From Pseudomonadota bacterium (lineage in GTDB: Bacteria; Pseudomonadota; Gammaproteobacteria; Steroidobacterales; JBCBZW01): a stretch of 64,000 nt of DNA. The position numbers and the translations under genes are program-made. Below the pieces are notes generated by a model that was not told the origin of the DNA, ran no database searches, and worked only from the letters and a program-made list of their open reading frames with translations. Position 1 is the stretch's first letter. The number at the start of each line of letters is the position of its first letter. Below, piece after piece: positions 1-9,028 of the stretch. The stretch is taken from assembly GCA_039193195.1 (NCBI GenBank), contig JBCCWS010000004.1:165908-229907 (forward strand). The letters are read 5' to 3'.

Positions 1-40
1 GCGGTATCCTACGCGGCCTGAATGACCAGGAAGGAGATCC

Positions 41-661
41 ATGATGAGCGCACTGCAGACGCTCGGCGCGCCCATTTCCCGCCTGCTGCTGCTAGCGCTG
101 CTCGGCGCAGGGCTGATGCTCGCTGCTGGGGAGCCGGCGCAGGCAGGATTCTTCGCCACCGCCTCCGAGAAGCGCGCGAAGGTGGACGCGTTGGCCGAGG
201 AGACCTTGAACCGCTTGTTCCGCGAGAGCCCAAAGGCTAAGGCCCTCTTCGATCGCTCCGTCGGCTACGCCGTGTTCGACGCCACCAAGGTATCCCTGCT
301 CGTCACCGGCGGTGGCGGCACGGGGGTCGCCATCGATCGCGGGACCGGCCTGCGTACATACATGCACATGGGAACCGGGGGGCTAAATCTGGGCATCGGC
401 GGGCAAGTGCTGCGCCTGGTGTTTCTCTTCGGTGATTACGAGACGATGTCCGACTTCGTCAACGGTGGCTGGGGCGCTGGCGGCGGCGCCGCAGTGGTGG
501 CTGGCCGCCACTCGGCAGGCGCCGAAACCAGCTTCATCAACGGCGTCGCCGTCTACCAGCTGACCGATGCGGGCCTATTGGTGGTCGCCGAGGTAACGGG
601 CACCAAGTTCTGGCGCAGCCGCAAGCTGAACGTGCCAGCGGTATTGGAGACTGGCAACTGA
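41..661 (+). CDS. SYLF (Ysc84-type) lipid-binding domain protein
   Basis: A 206-residue protein with an N-terminal hydrophobic export signal (roughly residues 13-35, ending near the Ala-Gln-Ala cleavage-like site) followed by one SYLF domain. The domain is recognised from the stretch SVGYAVFD and the glycine-rich run around GGGGTGVAIDR, both typical of the family. SYLF proteins bind phosphoinositides in eukaryotes; bacterial members are exported or periplasmic and their role is not established. The start is set by a strong AAGGAG ribosome site seven bases upstream of ATG 41; a second ATG follows at once. It lies 35 bp before ccmA on the same strand, but no functional link to cytochrome maturation is known. 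The family call is secure, the function is not. Confidence 0.85.
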   Translation: MMSALQTLGAPISRLLLLALLGAGLMLAAGEPAQAGFFATASEKRAKVDALAEETLNRLFRESPKAKALFDRSVGYAVFDATKVSLLVTGGGGTGVAIDRGTGLRTYMHMGTGGLNLGIGGQVLRLVFLFGDYETMSDFVNGGWGAGGGAAVVAGRHSAGAETSFINGVAVYQLTDAGLLVVAEVTGTKFWRSRKLNVPAVLETGN

Positions 662-696
662 CGGCAAGCGAAGCCCACGACGATGCTGCGGCTGAG

Positions 697-1311
697 GTGC
701 TGAGCGCCTCCGAGCTGGAGCTTTGGCGAGGCGATCGCCTGTTGTTCGCCCGTCTGAGCTTCGAAGTGCGTGCAGGCGAGGTGCTGCACGTCACCGGCCC
801 CAACGGCATTGGCAAGTCGAGTCTGCTGCGCGTGCTCGCGGGCTTGAGTCGGCCCGAGACCGGCACGGTGCACTGGGGTAGCGACGATGTGTTCAAGAAG
901 ACCTATGGTTTTTATTCAGCGCTCTCCTACCTCGGTCACCGTGACGGCCTGAAGGGAGAGCTGAGTGCGCTCGATAACCTCGCCTTCGCCGCCGCCCTGC
1001 GTCCCCAAGGCGCCACGTCCGCTGACATCGCCGAAGCCGTGGCAGCTGTCGGCTTGACGGCCGTCGATTGGTTGCCCCTGCGTCAGCTATCGGCCGGTCA
1101 GCGCCGGCGCGTCGCCATCTGCCGCTCCCTGCTGGCACGTGGGGCCCTGTGGATTCTCGATGAACCGTTCTCGAACCTCGACACGGCCGGCCGTGAATGG
1201 GGACATCGCCGCGTCGCTCAGCACCTCACGTCGGGCGGCCTTGCGATCATTACCTCCCACCACCCTCTCTCGATACCGGGCATTGCGGTGCGCGAACTGG
1301 CGCTTGGGTGA
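697..1311 (+). CDS. ccmA: Heme exporter ATP-binding subunit CcmA
   Basis: The ATPase of the CcmABCD complex, which releases holo-CcmE during c-type cytochrome maturation. At 204 residues it has the normal CcmA length. Walker A (GPNGIGKSS, residues 34-42), the ABC signature LSAGQ (131-135) and Walker B with the catalytic glutamate (LWILDEP, 151-157) are all present. The start is a GTG at 697; an ATG at 683 is out of frame. It is the first of nine consecutive ccm genes in the gammaproteobacterial order ccmABCDEFGHI, with ccmB starting 16 bp after its stop. Confidence 0.95.
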   Translation: MLSASELELWRGDRLLFARLSFEVRAGEVLHVTGPNGIGKSSLLRVLAGLSRPETGTVHWGSDDVFKKTYGFYSALSYLGHRDGLKGELSALDNLAFAAALRPQGATSADIAEAVAAVGLTAVDWLPLRQLSAGQRRRVAICRSLLARGALWILDEPFSNLDTAGREWGHRRVAQHLTSGGLAIITSHHPLSIPGIAVRELALG

Positions 1312-1327
1312 GGCCGACGGAGCCCCT

Positions 1328-1993
1328 ATGAGCGCATTCCTCGCTGTGCTCAAGCGTGAGCTTCGCTTGGCCCTCCGGCGACCGGGGCAGCTAGTGAATC
1401 CGCTGGTATTCTTCGCCGTCGTGTTAGTGCTGTTTCCCCTCGGTCTCGACCCTGGAGAGGAGCTGTTGCGGCGCATTGCACCCGGGGTTGTATGGGTGGC
1501 CGCCCTGCTCGCCATGCTGTTATCGCAGGAAACCCTATTCCAAGCCGATTTCGACGATGGCAGCCTCGAGCAGATGGCTCTACAACCTCAACCGCTTTGG
1601 TGGTTGGCGCTCGCCAAGGTCCTCGCCCACTGGTTGCTCACGGGACTCCCGCTGGTGCTGGTCAGCCCCCTCGGCGCAGGAGCCTTCTTTGTGCCGGCAT
1701 CGGCGGTACCGATCGTGATGCTGGCCCTATTGCTTGGCACCGCGATCTTGAGTTTGCTCGGCGGCGTTGGCGCTGCCCTCACGGTGGGGCTACACCGTGG
1801 CGGGGTGTTGATTGCGATTTTGATCGTACCCCTTTTGGTGCCCACCCTGTTGTTGGGCACGCGCGCCATCGAACAAGCCATGATCGGTCTCTCGCCAGAG
1901 GGTGTTCTCCTGTGGCTGGCGGCGCTCCTGGCGTTTCTGGCATGCGTCACTCCGTTCGCGATCGGGGCCGCCCTACGTATACATCTGGACTGA
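1328..1993 (+). CDS. ccmB: Heme exporter membrane subunit CcmB
   Basis: The 221-residue integral membrane partner of CcmA in the CcmABCD complex of the cytoplasmic membrane. The sequence opens with the typical cytoplasmic RELRLALRRPGQ segment followed by about six hydrophobic segments. The reading frame stays open upstream into ccmA, but ATG 1328 gives the standard CcmB N-terminus and length, so I take it as the start. It is followed by a 125-bp gap before ccmC, the largest spacing inside the operon. Confidence 0.93.
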   Translation: MSAFLAVLKRELRLALRRPGQLVNPLVFFAVVLVLFPLGLDPGEELLRRIAPGVVWVAALLAMLLSQETLFQADFDDGSLEQMALQPQPLWWLALAKVLAHWLLTGLPLVLVSPLGAGAFFVPASAVPIVMLALLLGTAILSLLGGVGAALTVGLHRGGVLIAILIVPLLVPTLLLGTRAIEQAMIGLSPEGVLLWLAALLAFLACVTPFAIGAALRIHLD

Positions 1994-2118
1994 GTATTCG
2001 CGCGTCGGACGTGGTCGACATTCGCCGACGGCGTCGTTTGGTGCGGGCTCCTGGCGAAGCATACAATTGGGGGGTTTCGCGCGGGCAGGGCGCTGGGGCG
2101 CCCGTGGAGAGTGGATTT

Positions 2119-2955
2119 ATGTGGAAGTGGTTTCACAAGCTTGGCTCGCCGCCGCACTTCTACCGGATCGCCGGCGCCTGGGCGCCGTGGTTCGGCTGGG
2201 GCGCGGCGCTACTAATCGCGGCAGGGCTCTACGGAGGCTTGGTGCTGGCACCGCCCGATGAGGAGATGGGCGAGGGCTTTCGCATCATCTACGTGCACGT
2301 GCCCGCCGCCTGGCTGTCGCTATTCGCGTACACCTACATGGCGGTGCTCGCGGCGATCGGCCTGATCTGGCGCATGAAGCTAGCTCACGCCGTGGCGAGT
2401 GCCTGCGCCGTGCTCGGTGCTTCCTTCACCTTCCTCGCATTGGTGACAGGCGCGATATGGGGCAAACCCATGTGGGGTGCGTTCTGGGTTTGGGATGCTC
2501 GCCTGACCTCCGAGCTTCTTCTGCTCTTTCTATTCCTGGGTTACCTGGCCCTTCGGGAGGCATTCGATGATGTGAGTCAAGCGGACCGCGCCAGCGCGGT
2601 GCTTGCCATCGTCGGTGTGGTGAACGTGCCGATCATCCACTACTCAGTCGAATGGTGGCGAACCCTACACCAGCCAGCCACCCTGGTGACCAACGACGGT
2701 CCGCGCATCGCAGCCAGCATGGCCACGCCCCTTGTGATGATGGCACTCGGCTATACGTTGCTATTCGCTTCGCTTGTCTGCGTGCGGGTGCGCACGGAAG
2801 TGCTGCGCCGTGAACGCCAAAAGGCCTGGGTCAAAGCGCTGGTACTAGCTGAGGGCGAGGCGACGAGTGATGGCTCGGTACGGAACCCGGCGCCGCCCGC
2901 CGCCTCCAACCCCACACAGACCAGCCAGCAGCCGAGCGGCGCGCCGGGAGCCTGA
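2119..2955 (+). CDS. ccmC: Heme handling protein CcmC
   Basis: A membrane protein of the WWD heme-handling family that presents heme to CcmE at the periplasmic face. The N-terminus MWKWFHKLGSPPHFYRI matches the usual CcmC opening and fixes the start at ATG 2119, although the frame is open far upstream. The tryptophan-rich segment around WGKPMWGAFWVWDARL is the periplasmic WWD motif, followed by the conserved histidine-containing region near IIHYSVEWW. At 278 residues it is longer than the common 245 because of a hydrophilic proline- and alanine-rich C-terminal tail. ccmD follows after 4 bp. Confidence 0.95.
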   Translation: MWKWFHKLGSPPHFYRIAGAWAPWFGWGAALLIAAGLYGGLVLAPPDEEMGEGFRIIYVHVPAAWLSLFAYTYMAVLAAIGLIWRMKLAHAVASACAVLGASFTFLALVTGAIWGKPMWGAFWVWDARLTSELLLLFLFLGYLALREAFDDVSQADRASAVLAIVGVVNVPIIHYSVEWWRTLHQPATLVTNDGPRIAASMATPLVMMALGYTLLFASLVCVRVRTEVLRRERQKAWVKALVLAEGEATSDGSVRNPAPPAASNPTQTSQQPSGAPGA

Positions 2956-2959
2956 TGAG

Positions 2960-3124
2960 ATGAACGAGTTTCTAGCGATGGGCGGCTACGCGAGCTACGT
3001 CTGGAGCGCCGTGAGCGTCTCCGCCGTGGTCATCGCCCTAAACGTCTGGGCGGCCCACCGTGGCCATCGACAGATGCTGATCAGTTTGCGTCGACGGGCG
3101 CAGCTGGAGAGGGACAGAGGATGA
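2960..3124 (+). CDS. ccmD: Heme exporter accessory protein CcmD
   Basis: A 54-residue single-span membrane protein that is part of CcmABCD and is needed to release holo-CcmE. It shows the normal CcmD pattern: a short N-terminal segment with a glycine-tyrosine-alanine stretch and a tryptophan, one hydrophobic helix, then a basic cytoplasmic tail (RRRAQLERDRG). ATG 2960 gives the right length; the longer frame from 2867 overlaps ccmC and is not used. Its stop overlaps the ATG of ccmE by 4 bp, so the two are probably translationally coupled. Confidence 0.9.
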   Translation: MNEFLAMGGYASYVWSAVSVSAVVIALNVWAAHRGHRQMLISLRRRAQLERDRG

Positions 3125-3558
3125 CCCCTAGACGACAGCGGATGCTCGCCGTAGCCCTCGTGTTGCTAGGTGCGGTATCCGCCACGACCCTCGGCTTGGT
3201 GGCGGCCCGAAAGAACCTGCTCTACTTCTACAGCCCCACGCAAATCGTCAATGGCGAGGCCCCCGCCGATCGTCGGGTGCGCGTGGGAGGCATGGTCACC
3301 GCGGGAAGCGTAGAGCGCGAGGAGGGGTCGTTGGCGCTCAGCTTCGTCCTAACCGATACGGCTGAGGAGGTGCGCGTTACCTACGAGGGCATCTTGCCTG
3401 ACCTGTTCCGGGAGGGGCAGGGGATCATTGTGCACGGCACCGTGGGCGCGGACGGTGAGTTTCTCGCTGACGAGGTGCTGGCGAAACACGACGAGAGCTA
3501 CATGCCACCGGAGGTCGCTGAGAGCATGAAGGTGGCTCGCGAGGCGCGCGGCGAATGA
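3121..3558 (+). CDS. ccmE: Periplasmic heme chaperone CcmE
   Basis: Binds heme covalently in the periplasm and hands it to CcmF/CcmH. The 145-residue protein has an N-terminal membrane anchor (about residues 8-28) and a beta-barrel domain. The heme-attachment histidine is His123 in AKHDESY, with the conserved Tyr127 beside it. This is the His type, not the Cys-type CcmE of archaea and some deltaproteobacteria. The start overlaps ccmD by 4 bp and the stop overlaps ccmF by 4 bp. Confidence 0.95.
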   Translation: MTPRRQRMLAVALVLLGAVSATTLGLVAARKNLLYFYSPTQIVNGEAPADRRVRVGGMVTAGSVEREEGSLALSFVLTDTAEEVRVTYEGILPDLFREGQGIIVHGTVGADGEFLADEVLAKHDESYMPPEVAESMKVAREARGE

Positions 3559-5537
3559 TCCCAGAGCTAGGCCACTTCGCCCTAGTGCTTGCCCTGGCCC
3601 TGGCGCTCGTGCAGGCGCTGCTAGGACTGGCCGGCGGCCAAAGCGGTCGGCCGGAGTGGATTGCAGCGGTTCGGCCCGCAGCCTTCGGGCAATTCACGTT
3701 TGTCGCACTCGCCTTCGCAGCCCTCACTTGGTCCTTCGTTCAGAACGACTTCACGGTGCAGTACGTTGCGTCGAACAGCAACACGGCCCTTCCTGTGCCC
3801 TATCGAGTCGCGGCAGTTTGGGGCGCCCACGAAGGCTCCTTGCTGTTCTGGATTCTCGTGCTCAGCATGTGGACAGTTGCTGTCGCTACCTTCAGCGTGC
3901 ACCTGCCAGCGACCTACTCAGCGCGGGTCTTAGGTGTGCTGGGCCTCATCAGCGTAGGCTTCGCCCTATTCACCCTGGAGACCTCCAATCCCTTCGTGCG
4001 ATTGCCACCCGGGGTGCTCGAGGGACGAGATCTAAACCCCGTGCTACAGGACCCAGCACTCGCTATACATCCCCCCATGTTGTACACGGGCTACGTAGGC
4101 TTTGCGGTCGCCTTCGCCTTCGCCATCGCCGCCATGCTCGAGGGTCGCCTCGATAGCGCCTGGTCTCGCTGGACACGGCCCTGGACCACGATCGCTTGGG
4201 CCTTTCTGACCGTCGGCATCGCCCTCGGCAGCTGGTGGGCATACTACGAACTGGGCTGGGGCGGCTGGTGGTTCTGGGATCCGGTGGAGAATGCCTCTTT
4301 CATGCCCTGGTTGGCGGGCACGGCGCTCATCCATTCCCTGGCGGTGAGCGAGAAGCGTGGACTGTTCAAGAGTTGGACCTTGCTACTCGCCATTAGCGCG
4401 TTCTCCCTGAGCCTACTCGGCACTTTCCTCGTCCGCTCGGGCGTGCTGGTGTCCGTGCATTCCTTCGCATCCGACCCAGCGCGCGGCACGTTCATCCTGT
4501 TGTTCCTAGTGCTCGTCGTCGGCGGTGCGTTGGTGCTCTACGCATGGCGCGCTCCCCAACTGGACTCCGATGCGCGATTCGCCGTGGCCTCGCGTGAGAC
4601 CTTCATCTTGGTGAACAATCTGCTGCTGGTGGTGGCCACCGCCGTCATTCTGCTCGGTACGTTGTTCCCCCTGTTCTACGAGGCCTTCGGGCCCGAGAAG
4701 ATCTCCGTGGGCGTGCCGTACTTCGAGTATGGGTTCGCCATCGCGATGGCGCCGCTAATCACGATCCTAGCCGTGGGCATGCACGCGGCGTGGAAGAAGG
4801 CACGCCAGGAAGACCTCATGCGCACCCTGCGATGGCCCCTTGGACTGGCCGTGGTGCTGGGCATCGCCGTGCCCTGGCTCGTCTTCGGCCATATCGGTGC
4901 GCTCACCGTCTTCGCTATCGTCATGGGCTTGTGGATCGTGTTCTCTGCGCTGCTCGAACCGCTGACGCGCTTCCGGCGGGGACGCGGCGTGCCTGCCACA
5001 GTACTCGGCATGACTCTTGCGCACATCGGCGTTGGGGTATTCACGATCGGTGTGGCCGTGACCAAGAGCTATAGCGTCGAACTGGATACGGCCATGCAGG
5101 TGGGAGAGGTGCAAGAGATCGGCGAGCTCGGTTTCCGCTTCGATGGGGTGGTGCCCTCGCAAGGGCCGAACTACGAAGCCGTTGTCGGCACGGTTACCGT
5201 GCTGCGCGGTGACGATGTCATCACTACCCTGTATCCGGAAAAGCGAGTGTACCGCGTGCAGAAGAGTCCGATGACCGAAGCGGACATCGACGGCACCCTT
5301 GCGCGCGATCTGTTTGCGGCGCTTGGCGAAGACCTCGGGGCATCGGCCTGGAGCGTGCGCCTACAGTTCAAACCGATGATCCGAATGATCTGGCTCGGTG
5401 CGCTGCTGATGGCGATCGGCGGCGTGGTGGCGGCCTGCGATCGGCGCTACCGTGCCCGAACGGCATCGCGCTCCCCTGGCGCCGCGCCTCGCCCAGCGAC
5501 TGCGGTAAGCGCCGGACAGCAGAGGGCGTCGAGCTGA
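3555..5537 (+). CDS. ccmF: Cytochrome c heme lyase subunit CcmF
   Basis: The large membrane component of the heme lyase that ligates heme to CXXCH motifs of apocytochromes. It has 660 residues, normal for the family, with many hydrophobic segments. The periplasmic WWD motif is visible in GSWWAYYELGWGGWWFWDP, followed by the conserved ENASFMPW. The ATG overlaps the end of ccmE and the stop overlaps ccmG by 3 bp, which indicates one transcript and coupled translation. Confidence 0.96.
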   Translation: MIPELGHFALVLALALALVQALLGLAGGQSGRPEWIAAVRPAAFGQFTFVALAFAALTWSFVQNDFTVQYVASNSNTALPVPYRVAAVWGAHEGSLLFWILVLSMWTVAVATFSVHLPATYSARVLGVLGLISVGFALFTLETSNPFVRLPPGVLEGRDLNPVLQDPALAIHPPMLYTGYVGFAVAFAFAIAAMLEGRLDSAWSRWTRPWTTIAWAFLTVGIALGSWWAYYELGWGGWWFWDPVENASFMPWLAGTALIHSLAVSEKRGLFKSWTLLLAISAFSLSLLGTFLVRSGVLVSVHSFASDPARGTFILLFLVLVVGGALVLYAWRAPQLDSDARFAVASRETFILVNNLLLVVATAVILLGTLFPLFYEAFGPEKISVGVPYFEYGFAIAMAPLITILAVGMHAAWKKARQEDLMRTLRWPLGLAVVLGIAVPWLVFGHIGALTVFAIVMGLWIVFSALLEPLTRFRRGRGVPATVLGMTLAHIGVGVFTIGVAVTKSYSVELDTAMQVGEVQEIGELGFRFDGVVPSQGPNYEAVVGTVTVLRGDDVITTLYPEKRVYRVQKSPMTEADIDGTLARDLFAALGEDLGASAWSVRLQFKPMIRMIWLGALLMAIGGVVAACDRRYRARTASRSPGAAPRPATAVSAGQQRASS

Positions 5538-6091
5538 TGATTCGCTTCTACGCTCCCGTGGTGGCCTTGGTGGTACTCGCCGGATTTTTATGGGCAGGAC
5601 TGCAGCGCGACCCAGGCGAACTGCCATCGCCCTTCATCGGTAGGCCCGCCCCCACTTTTCGCTTGCCCTCCCTGCACGATGAGAGCGTGACCTTCAGCGA
5701 AGCGGATCTGACCGGCCGTGTCGCTCTGGTGAACGTTTGGGGCACCTGGTGCCCGGGCTGCCAGACCGAGCACCCGGTGCTTATGCGAATGGCGGAGGCA
5801 GGGATACCTATCTACAGCATTAATTGGAAGGACGACGACGCCCAGGCTAAGCGTTGGCTTACGCAACTCGGCGACCCCTACATCCTCACGGGGGCGGATC
5901 GCGCTGGTCAGGCCGCCATCGACTGGGGAGTGTACGGAGCTCCCGAGACCTTCGTCGTCGACGCGCAGGGCGTTGTTCGCTACAAGCACATTGGCCCGAT
6001 CACCGAGGCGCTCTGGCAAGAGGTACTGTTGCCCGCGATGCGCGAGGCCGGCGAGGGCACCGCGGCGCAGGCGCAGCGGAGCGATCGATGA
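5537..6091 (+). CDS. ccmG: Thiol-disulfide oxidoreductase CcmG/DsbE
   Basis: A membrane-anchored periplasmic thioredoxin that reduces apocytochrome cysteines. The 184-residue protein has an N-terminal anchor (residues 5-22) and a thioredoxin fold with active site WCPGC (Cys72 and Cys75). The cis-proline region reads GAPETFVVD, the diagnostic CcmG motif. The start codon overlaps the ccmF stop and the stop overlaps the ccmH start. Confidence 0.94.
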   Translation: MIRFYAPVVALVVLAGFLWAGLQRDPGELPSPFIGRPAPTFRLPSLHDESVTFSEADLTGRVALVNVWGTWCPGCQTEHPVLMRMAEAGIPIYSINWKDDDAQAKRWLTQLGDPYILTGADRAGQAAIDWGVYGAPETFVVDAQGVVRYKHIGPITEALWQEVLLPAMREAGEGTAAQAQRSDR

Positions 6092-6573
6092 GGATTAGGA
6101 TGGTGGCATTGGGCGCGCTCGCCAGCGTGCTCCTGTCAGCCCCGCCGTTGGCACTCGCTATCGACGAGCATATGCCCTTCGAGGATTCGGAGCTCCAGGG
6201 GCGCTACGATCGCCTCACGGAAGAGCTGCGCTGTGTGAAGTGTCAGAATCAGACGATTGGCGACTCGAACGCCGGCATCGCTAAGGATCTTCGCCTCAAA
6301 GTGCGCGAGATGCTCATCGCAGGGCGCAGTGACCCGGAGATCTTGGAATATATGGTGGAGCGCTACGGCCAGTTCGTGCTCTACCGTCCACCCTTCAATG
6401 CGAGTACGGCAGTGCTGTGGCTGGCGCCCATCTTGCTGCTCGGCGCTGGGGCAGTGGTAGTAGCGGGAACCGTGCGAAGACGCATCGCCGTCGGCGCTGA
6501 CCTCAGCGCCCTAGAGCCCGATGACGAGCCACGGGCGGTGGGCGGTGTCGACGAGGCCGACGGGGACAGGTGA
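6088..6573 (+). CDS. ccmH: Cytochrome c maturation protein CcmH (CcmL-type)
   Basis: The N-terminal CcmH unit, which keeps apocytochrome cysteines reduced and presents them to CcmF. The 161-residue protein has a cleavable signal (about residues 1-24), then the redox motif LRCVKC (Cys49, Cys52) with the conserved continuation QNQTIGDSNA, a helix bundle and a C-terminal membrane helix near residues 108-130. The start at 6088 overlaps the ccmG stop as ATGA; the frame is open further upstream but only as a shadow of ccmG. The TPR half is a separate gene, ccmI. Confidence 0.94.
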   Translation: MRIRMVALGALASVLLSAPPLALAIDEHMPFEDSELQGRYDRLTEELRCVKCQNQTIGDSNAGIAKDLRLKVREMLIAGRSDPEILEYMVERYGQFVLYRPPFNASTAVLWLAPILLLGAGAVVVAGTVRRRIAVGADLSALEPDDEPRAVGGVDEADGDR

Positions 6574-7745
6574 GTATCAACCCAGTTTTTCTCGGGCTCG
6601 TCTTGCTCATGACGGGCGTTGCCGTATGCCTCGTTATCCTACCAGTACTGCGCGCTGGCGCAGCACGAGGAGGGGGTAAGGCGGTGACCGCCGGCGTGTT
6701 GCTGGTGTTGGTCCCCGTCATCGTGCTGCTGTCATACCCCAGACTAAGCAACTTCGATTGGTCCACGGCCCGCACGGCGCAGACCATGCGGGCCGCGGCG
6801 GAGGACGCCGCAGCGAGCGGCGCAGGCGAGGCGGATATCGTCGAGGCGCTCGCCCAGCGCTTGCGCAGCAACGGCGGTAGCCTCGAGGAATGGCGCCTGT
6901 TGGGTCGATCCTACTTCAACCTCGGTCGCGTCGACGGCGCGGAACAGGCCTTTCGCGAAGCGTACCGCCAGGTGGCGGTGGGTGCGGACGCGCAGCTCAC
7001 CGCCGACGTGGCAGCGGAGTACGCGGAGGCGATGATTCTCAGCGATCAACGGACCCTGCTCGGCGAAGCGGGCGACTTGCTCGAACGTTCCCTAGACACC
7101 CTACCTAACAACCCACGGGCCCTGTGGTGGGGTGGCCTCGGCGCGTTTGAACGGGGCGAGTACGGCACTGCCCAAGGGCGTTGGGAACGGCTGCTCGCGG
7201 CGCCCCAAATGGCCGAACCGAGCCAGATGCGAGAGGTCCTCGAGCAGCGTATTGCGATGGCGAGCCAGCTCGCTGCGCGCAACGCACCGCCGCCCGCGCA
7301 GATCCGAGAGGCCATGACGGCCGCCAGCGGGCCTGAGGCAGGGGAGGGTGCGAGCCCCTCAAAAGCATCTCCGCAGGGAGCTGAGGCTGGCGATGCGAGT
7401 GGTCGCCTACAGGTACGCGTGGAGCTAGCGCAGAGTCTTCGCGAGCAACTCGCCGAGCAAGATCAGGTGCTGTTCGTGATCGCCCGAACGCCGGGCGGCG
7501 GCGGCCCCCCCCTTGCGGTGGTGCGCCGGCGCAGCTCTGAGCTGCCCATCGAGCTCGAACTGAGCGATGCCAACGCGATGATTCCCGGGCGCGGGATCTC
7601 CTCTGCTAACGAAGTAGAGGTGGTAGCGCGAGTGTCGGCGAGCGGAAACGCGATGGCCTCTCCCGGTGACCTGTGGGGTAGCCAGCAGGTCTCCGCGAGC
7701 GAGGGAGAGATCATCACCGTGACCATCGACCAGGTGACTAGGTAA
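6570..7745 (+). CDS. ccmI: Cytochrome c biogenesis TPR protein CcmI
   Basis: Apocytochrome chaperone partner of CcmH and CcmF. The 391-residue protein has two N-terminal membrane helices (about residues 5-25 and 38-55) flanking a cytoplasmic loop, a tetratricopeptide region from about residue 95 to 230, and a C-terminal domain rich in beta structure. The start is GTG 6570, overlapping the ccmH stop as GTGA. The alanine- and proline-rich linker around residues 240-280 is the most variable part of the family. It ends the ccm operon. Confidence 0.9.
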   Translation: MSINPVFLGLVLLMTGVAVCLVILPVLRAGAARGGGKAVTAGVLLVLVPVIVLLSYPRLSNFDWSTARTAQTMRAAAEDAAASGAGEADIVEALAQRLRSNGGSLEEWRLLGRSYFNLGRVDGAEQAFREAYRQVAVGADAQLTADVAAEYAEAMILSDQRTLLGEAGDLLERSLDTLPNNPRALWWGGLGAFERGEYGTAQGRWERLLAAPQMAEPSQMREVLEQRIAMASQLAARNAPPPAQIREAMTAASGPEAGEGASPSKASPQGAEAGDASGRLQVRVELAQSLREQLAEQDQVLFVIARTPGGGGPPLAVVRRRSSELPIELELSDANAMIPGRGISSANEVEVVARVSASGNAMASPGDLWGSQQVSASEGEIITVTIDQVTR

Positions 7746-7788
7746 GCTATCGGATACGGTTGAGCAAGAGCAGTTAAGGGGATCCGCC

Positions 7789-8058
7789 GTGAGTGAACTG
7801 GAACAGGCCTTCGAACAGGCGCAGCAAGACGTCAAGGCGCTGACCAAGCGGCCGAGTGATGACGAAATGCTCAAGCTGTACGCGTTGTACAAGCAAGCGT
7901 CTTCAGGAGACGTGAGCGGTAGCCGTCCGGGCATGCTCGACTTCGTCGGACGCGCCAAGTACGACGCTTGGGCCAAGATCAGCGGCTTGGACCGTGACGA
8001 TGCGATGCGAAGCTACATCAGCACCGCAAAGTCGCTGATCAGCACCTACGGGGCCTAG
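7789..8058 (+). CDS. Acyl-CoA-binding protein (ACBP family)
   Basis: An 89-residue all-helical cytosolic protein that binds long-chain acyl-CoA esters. Diagnostic residues are the LYALYKQAS segment (ACBP YGLYKQA motif) and the KYDAWAKISG stretch (family K-AWNAW-like motif) that contact the CoA and acyl chain. Full length starts at GTG 7789, preceded by an AAGGGG-type ribosome site. ACBP is common in eukaryotes and patchy in bacteria. It follows ccmI by 43 bp on the same strand and could be co-transcribed, but is more likely to serve fatty acid metabolism. Confidence 0.9.
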   Translation: MSELEQAFEQAQQDVKALTKRPSDDEMLKLYALYKQASSGDVSGSRPGMLDFVGRAKYDAWAKISGLDRDDAMRSYISTAKSLISTYGA

Positions 8059-8084
8059 GGGAGCCGACGCGCCTTGGTCGGGGC

Positions 8085-9017
8085 CTAGCCCCCTTCCTCC
8101 GGGCGTTGCGTCGTCGAGCGCATGTTCAGGCCCAGGGGGCCGCGCGGAATGTAGAGTACGAGGCGCTCGCCATCGCGCTCAACCTCGATGGAGGTGGGCG
8201 TACCGAAGGAGCCGCCCTGGGTCATCGTGACCAGGGAACGCGTGTCGAAAACGCGCGCGCCGTCGTAGCTCAAGATCGCATCGCCCGGCTGCAGGCCTGC
8301 TTCCTGTGCCGGGCCGCCGGTTAGGGTCGTGCGCACCAGCACGCGATTCGGGCGGCCGGTAGCGTAGAGAAAGCGATCGTAGTCACTGTCACCGAGCTCA
8401 GAGCGAAGCTGCTCCACGCCTTCGTTGATCTGCGCCAGCTCCGTGCGGTAGCGCTCCGATCCCATCCACCCTTCCCGGCGCGCCTGATCGCGCAAGAACA
8501 GGCGCTTCAGGGACAATTCGTCCTGGCGGGCCTTGAGATCGGCGGCCCGATCGGGCGGGAAGCCGGCGTCGATGAAGCGTCGCAACTGGCGGTCATCCGG
8601 ACTGCCGGTCGCCACAGAAGACTCTAGCTCCGCTAGGGTTTGCGACAGAGCCGCCTCCGCCAGGGCATCCGCATCGAGGGTAGGGGTCGCACTCGTGAGT
8701 TGCTCTTCGAGCGCCTCCACCTGCTCCTGGAGCGAGGCGATCTGCTGAGCGAGCTGTTGCCGTGCGCGCCTTTCCTCGCTAAGCCGTTGACTTAGGGCAC
8801 TCAAACTGTCGTCTGAAGGCTCTATATCGGACCGACTCGCTGGCTCCCAGGGCGCACGCGCCGAGCGATCATCGAAACTGTTCGCTGAGGAGAAGCCCGT
8901 GAACCCATCGTCATCGCCACCGGCGAAGCGGCCGCCGATCACAATGCCCATGAGCAGGGCGAGGAGTGTTGGCAGTACCTGCCGGGTAAGTGTGTAGGTG
9001 AGTGTGTTCTGCGTCAT
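8085..9017 (-). CDS. Membrane-anchored coiled-coil PDZ domain protein
   Basis: A 310-residue protein with one N-terminal membrane helix (about residues 13-29), an acidic linker, a coiled coil (about 68-110), a helical middle region, and one C-terminal PDZ domain (about 215-300) with the carboxylate-binding strand near TGGPAQEAGLQPGDAI. No protease domain is visible, so it probably acts as a periplasmic binding or adaptor protein. It lies 11 bp downstream of the retropepsin-like gene on the same strand, so the two are likely one operon in envelope proteolysis. The specific partner cannot be told from sequence. Confidence 0.75.
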   Translation of the reverse strand: MTQNTLTYTLTRQVLPTLLALLMGIVIGGRFAGGDDDGFTGFSSANSFDDRSARAPWEPASRSDIEPSDDSLSALSQRLSEERRARQQLAQQIASLQEQVEALEEQLTSATPTLDADALAEAALSQTLAELESSVATGSPDDRQLRRFIDAGFPPDRAADLKARQDELSLKRLFLRDQARREGWMGSERYRTELAQINEGVEQLRSELGDSDYDRFLYATGRPNRVLVRTTLTGGPAQEAGLQPGDAILSYDGARVFDTRSLVTMTQGGSFGTPTSIEVERDGERLVLYIPRGPLGLNMRSTTQRPEEGG

Positions 9018-9028
9018 CGGGCGTTGCC

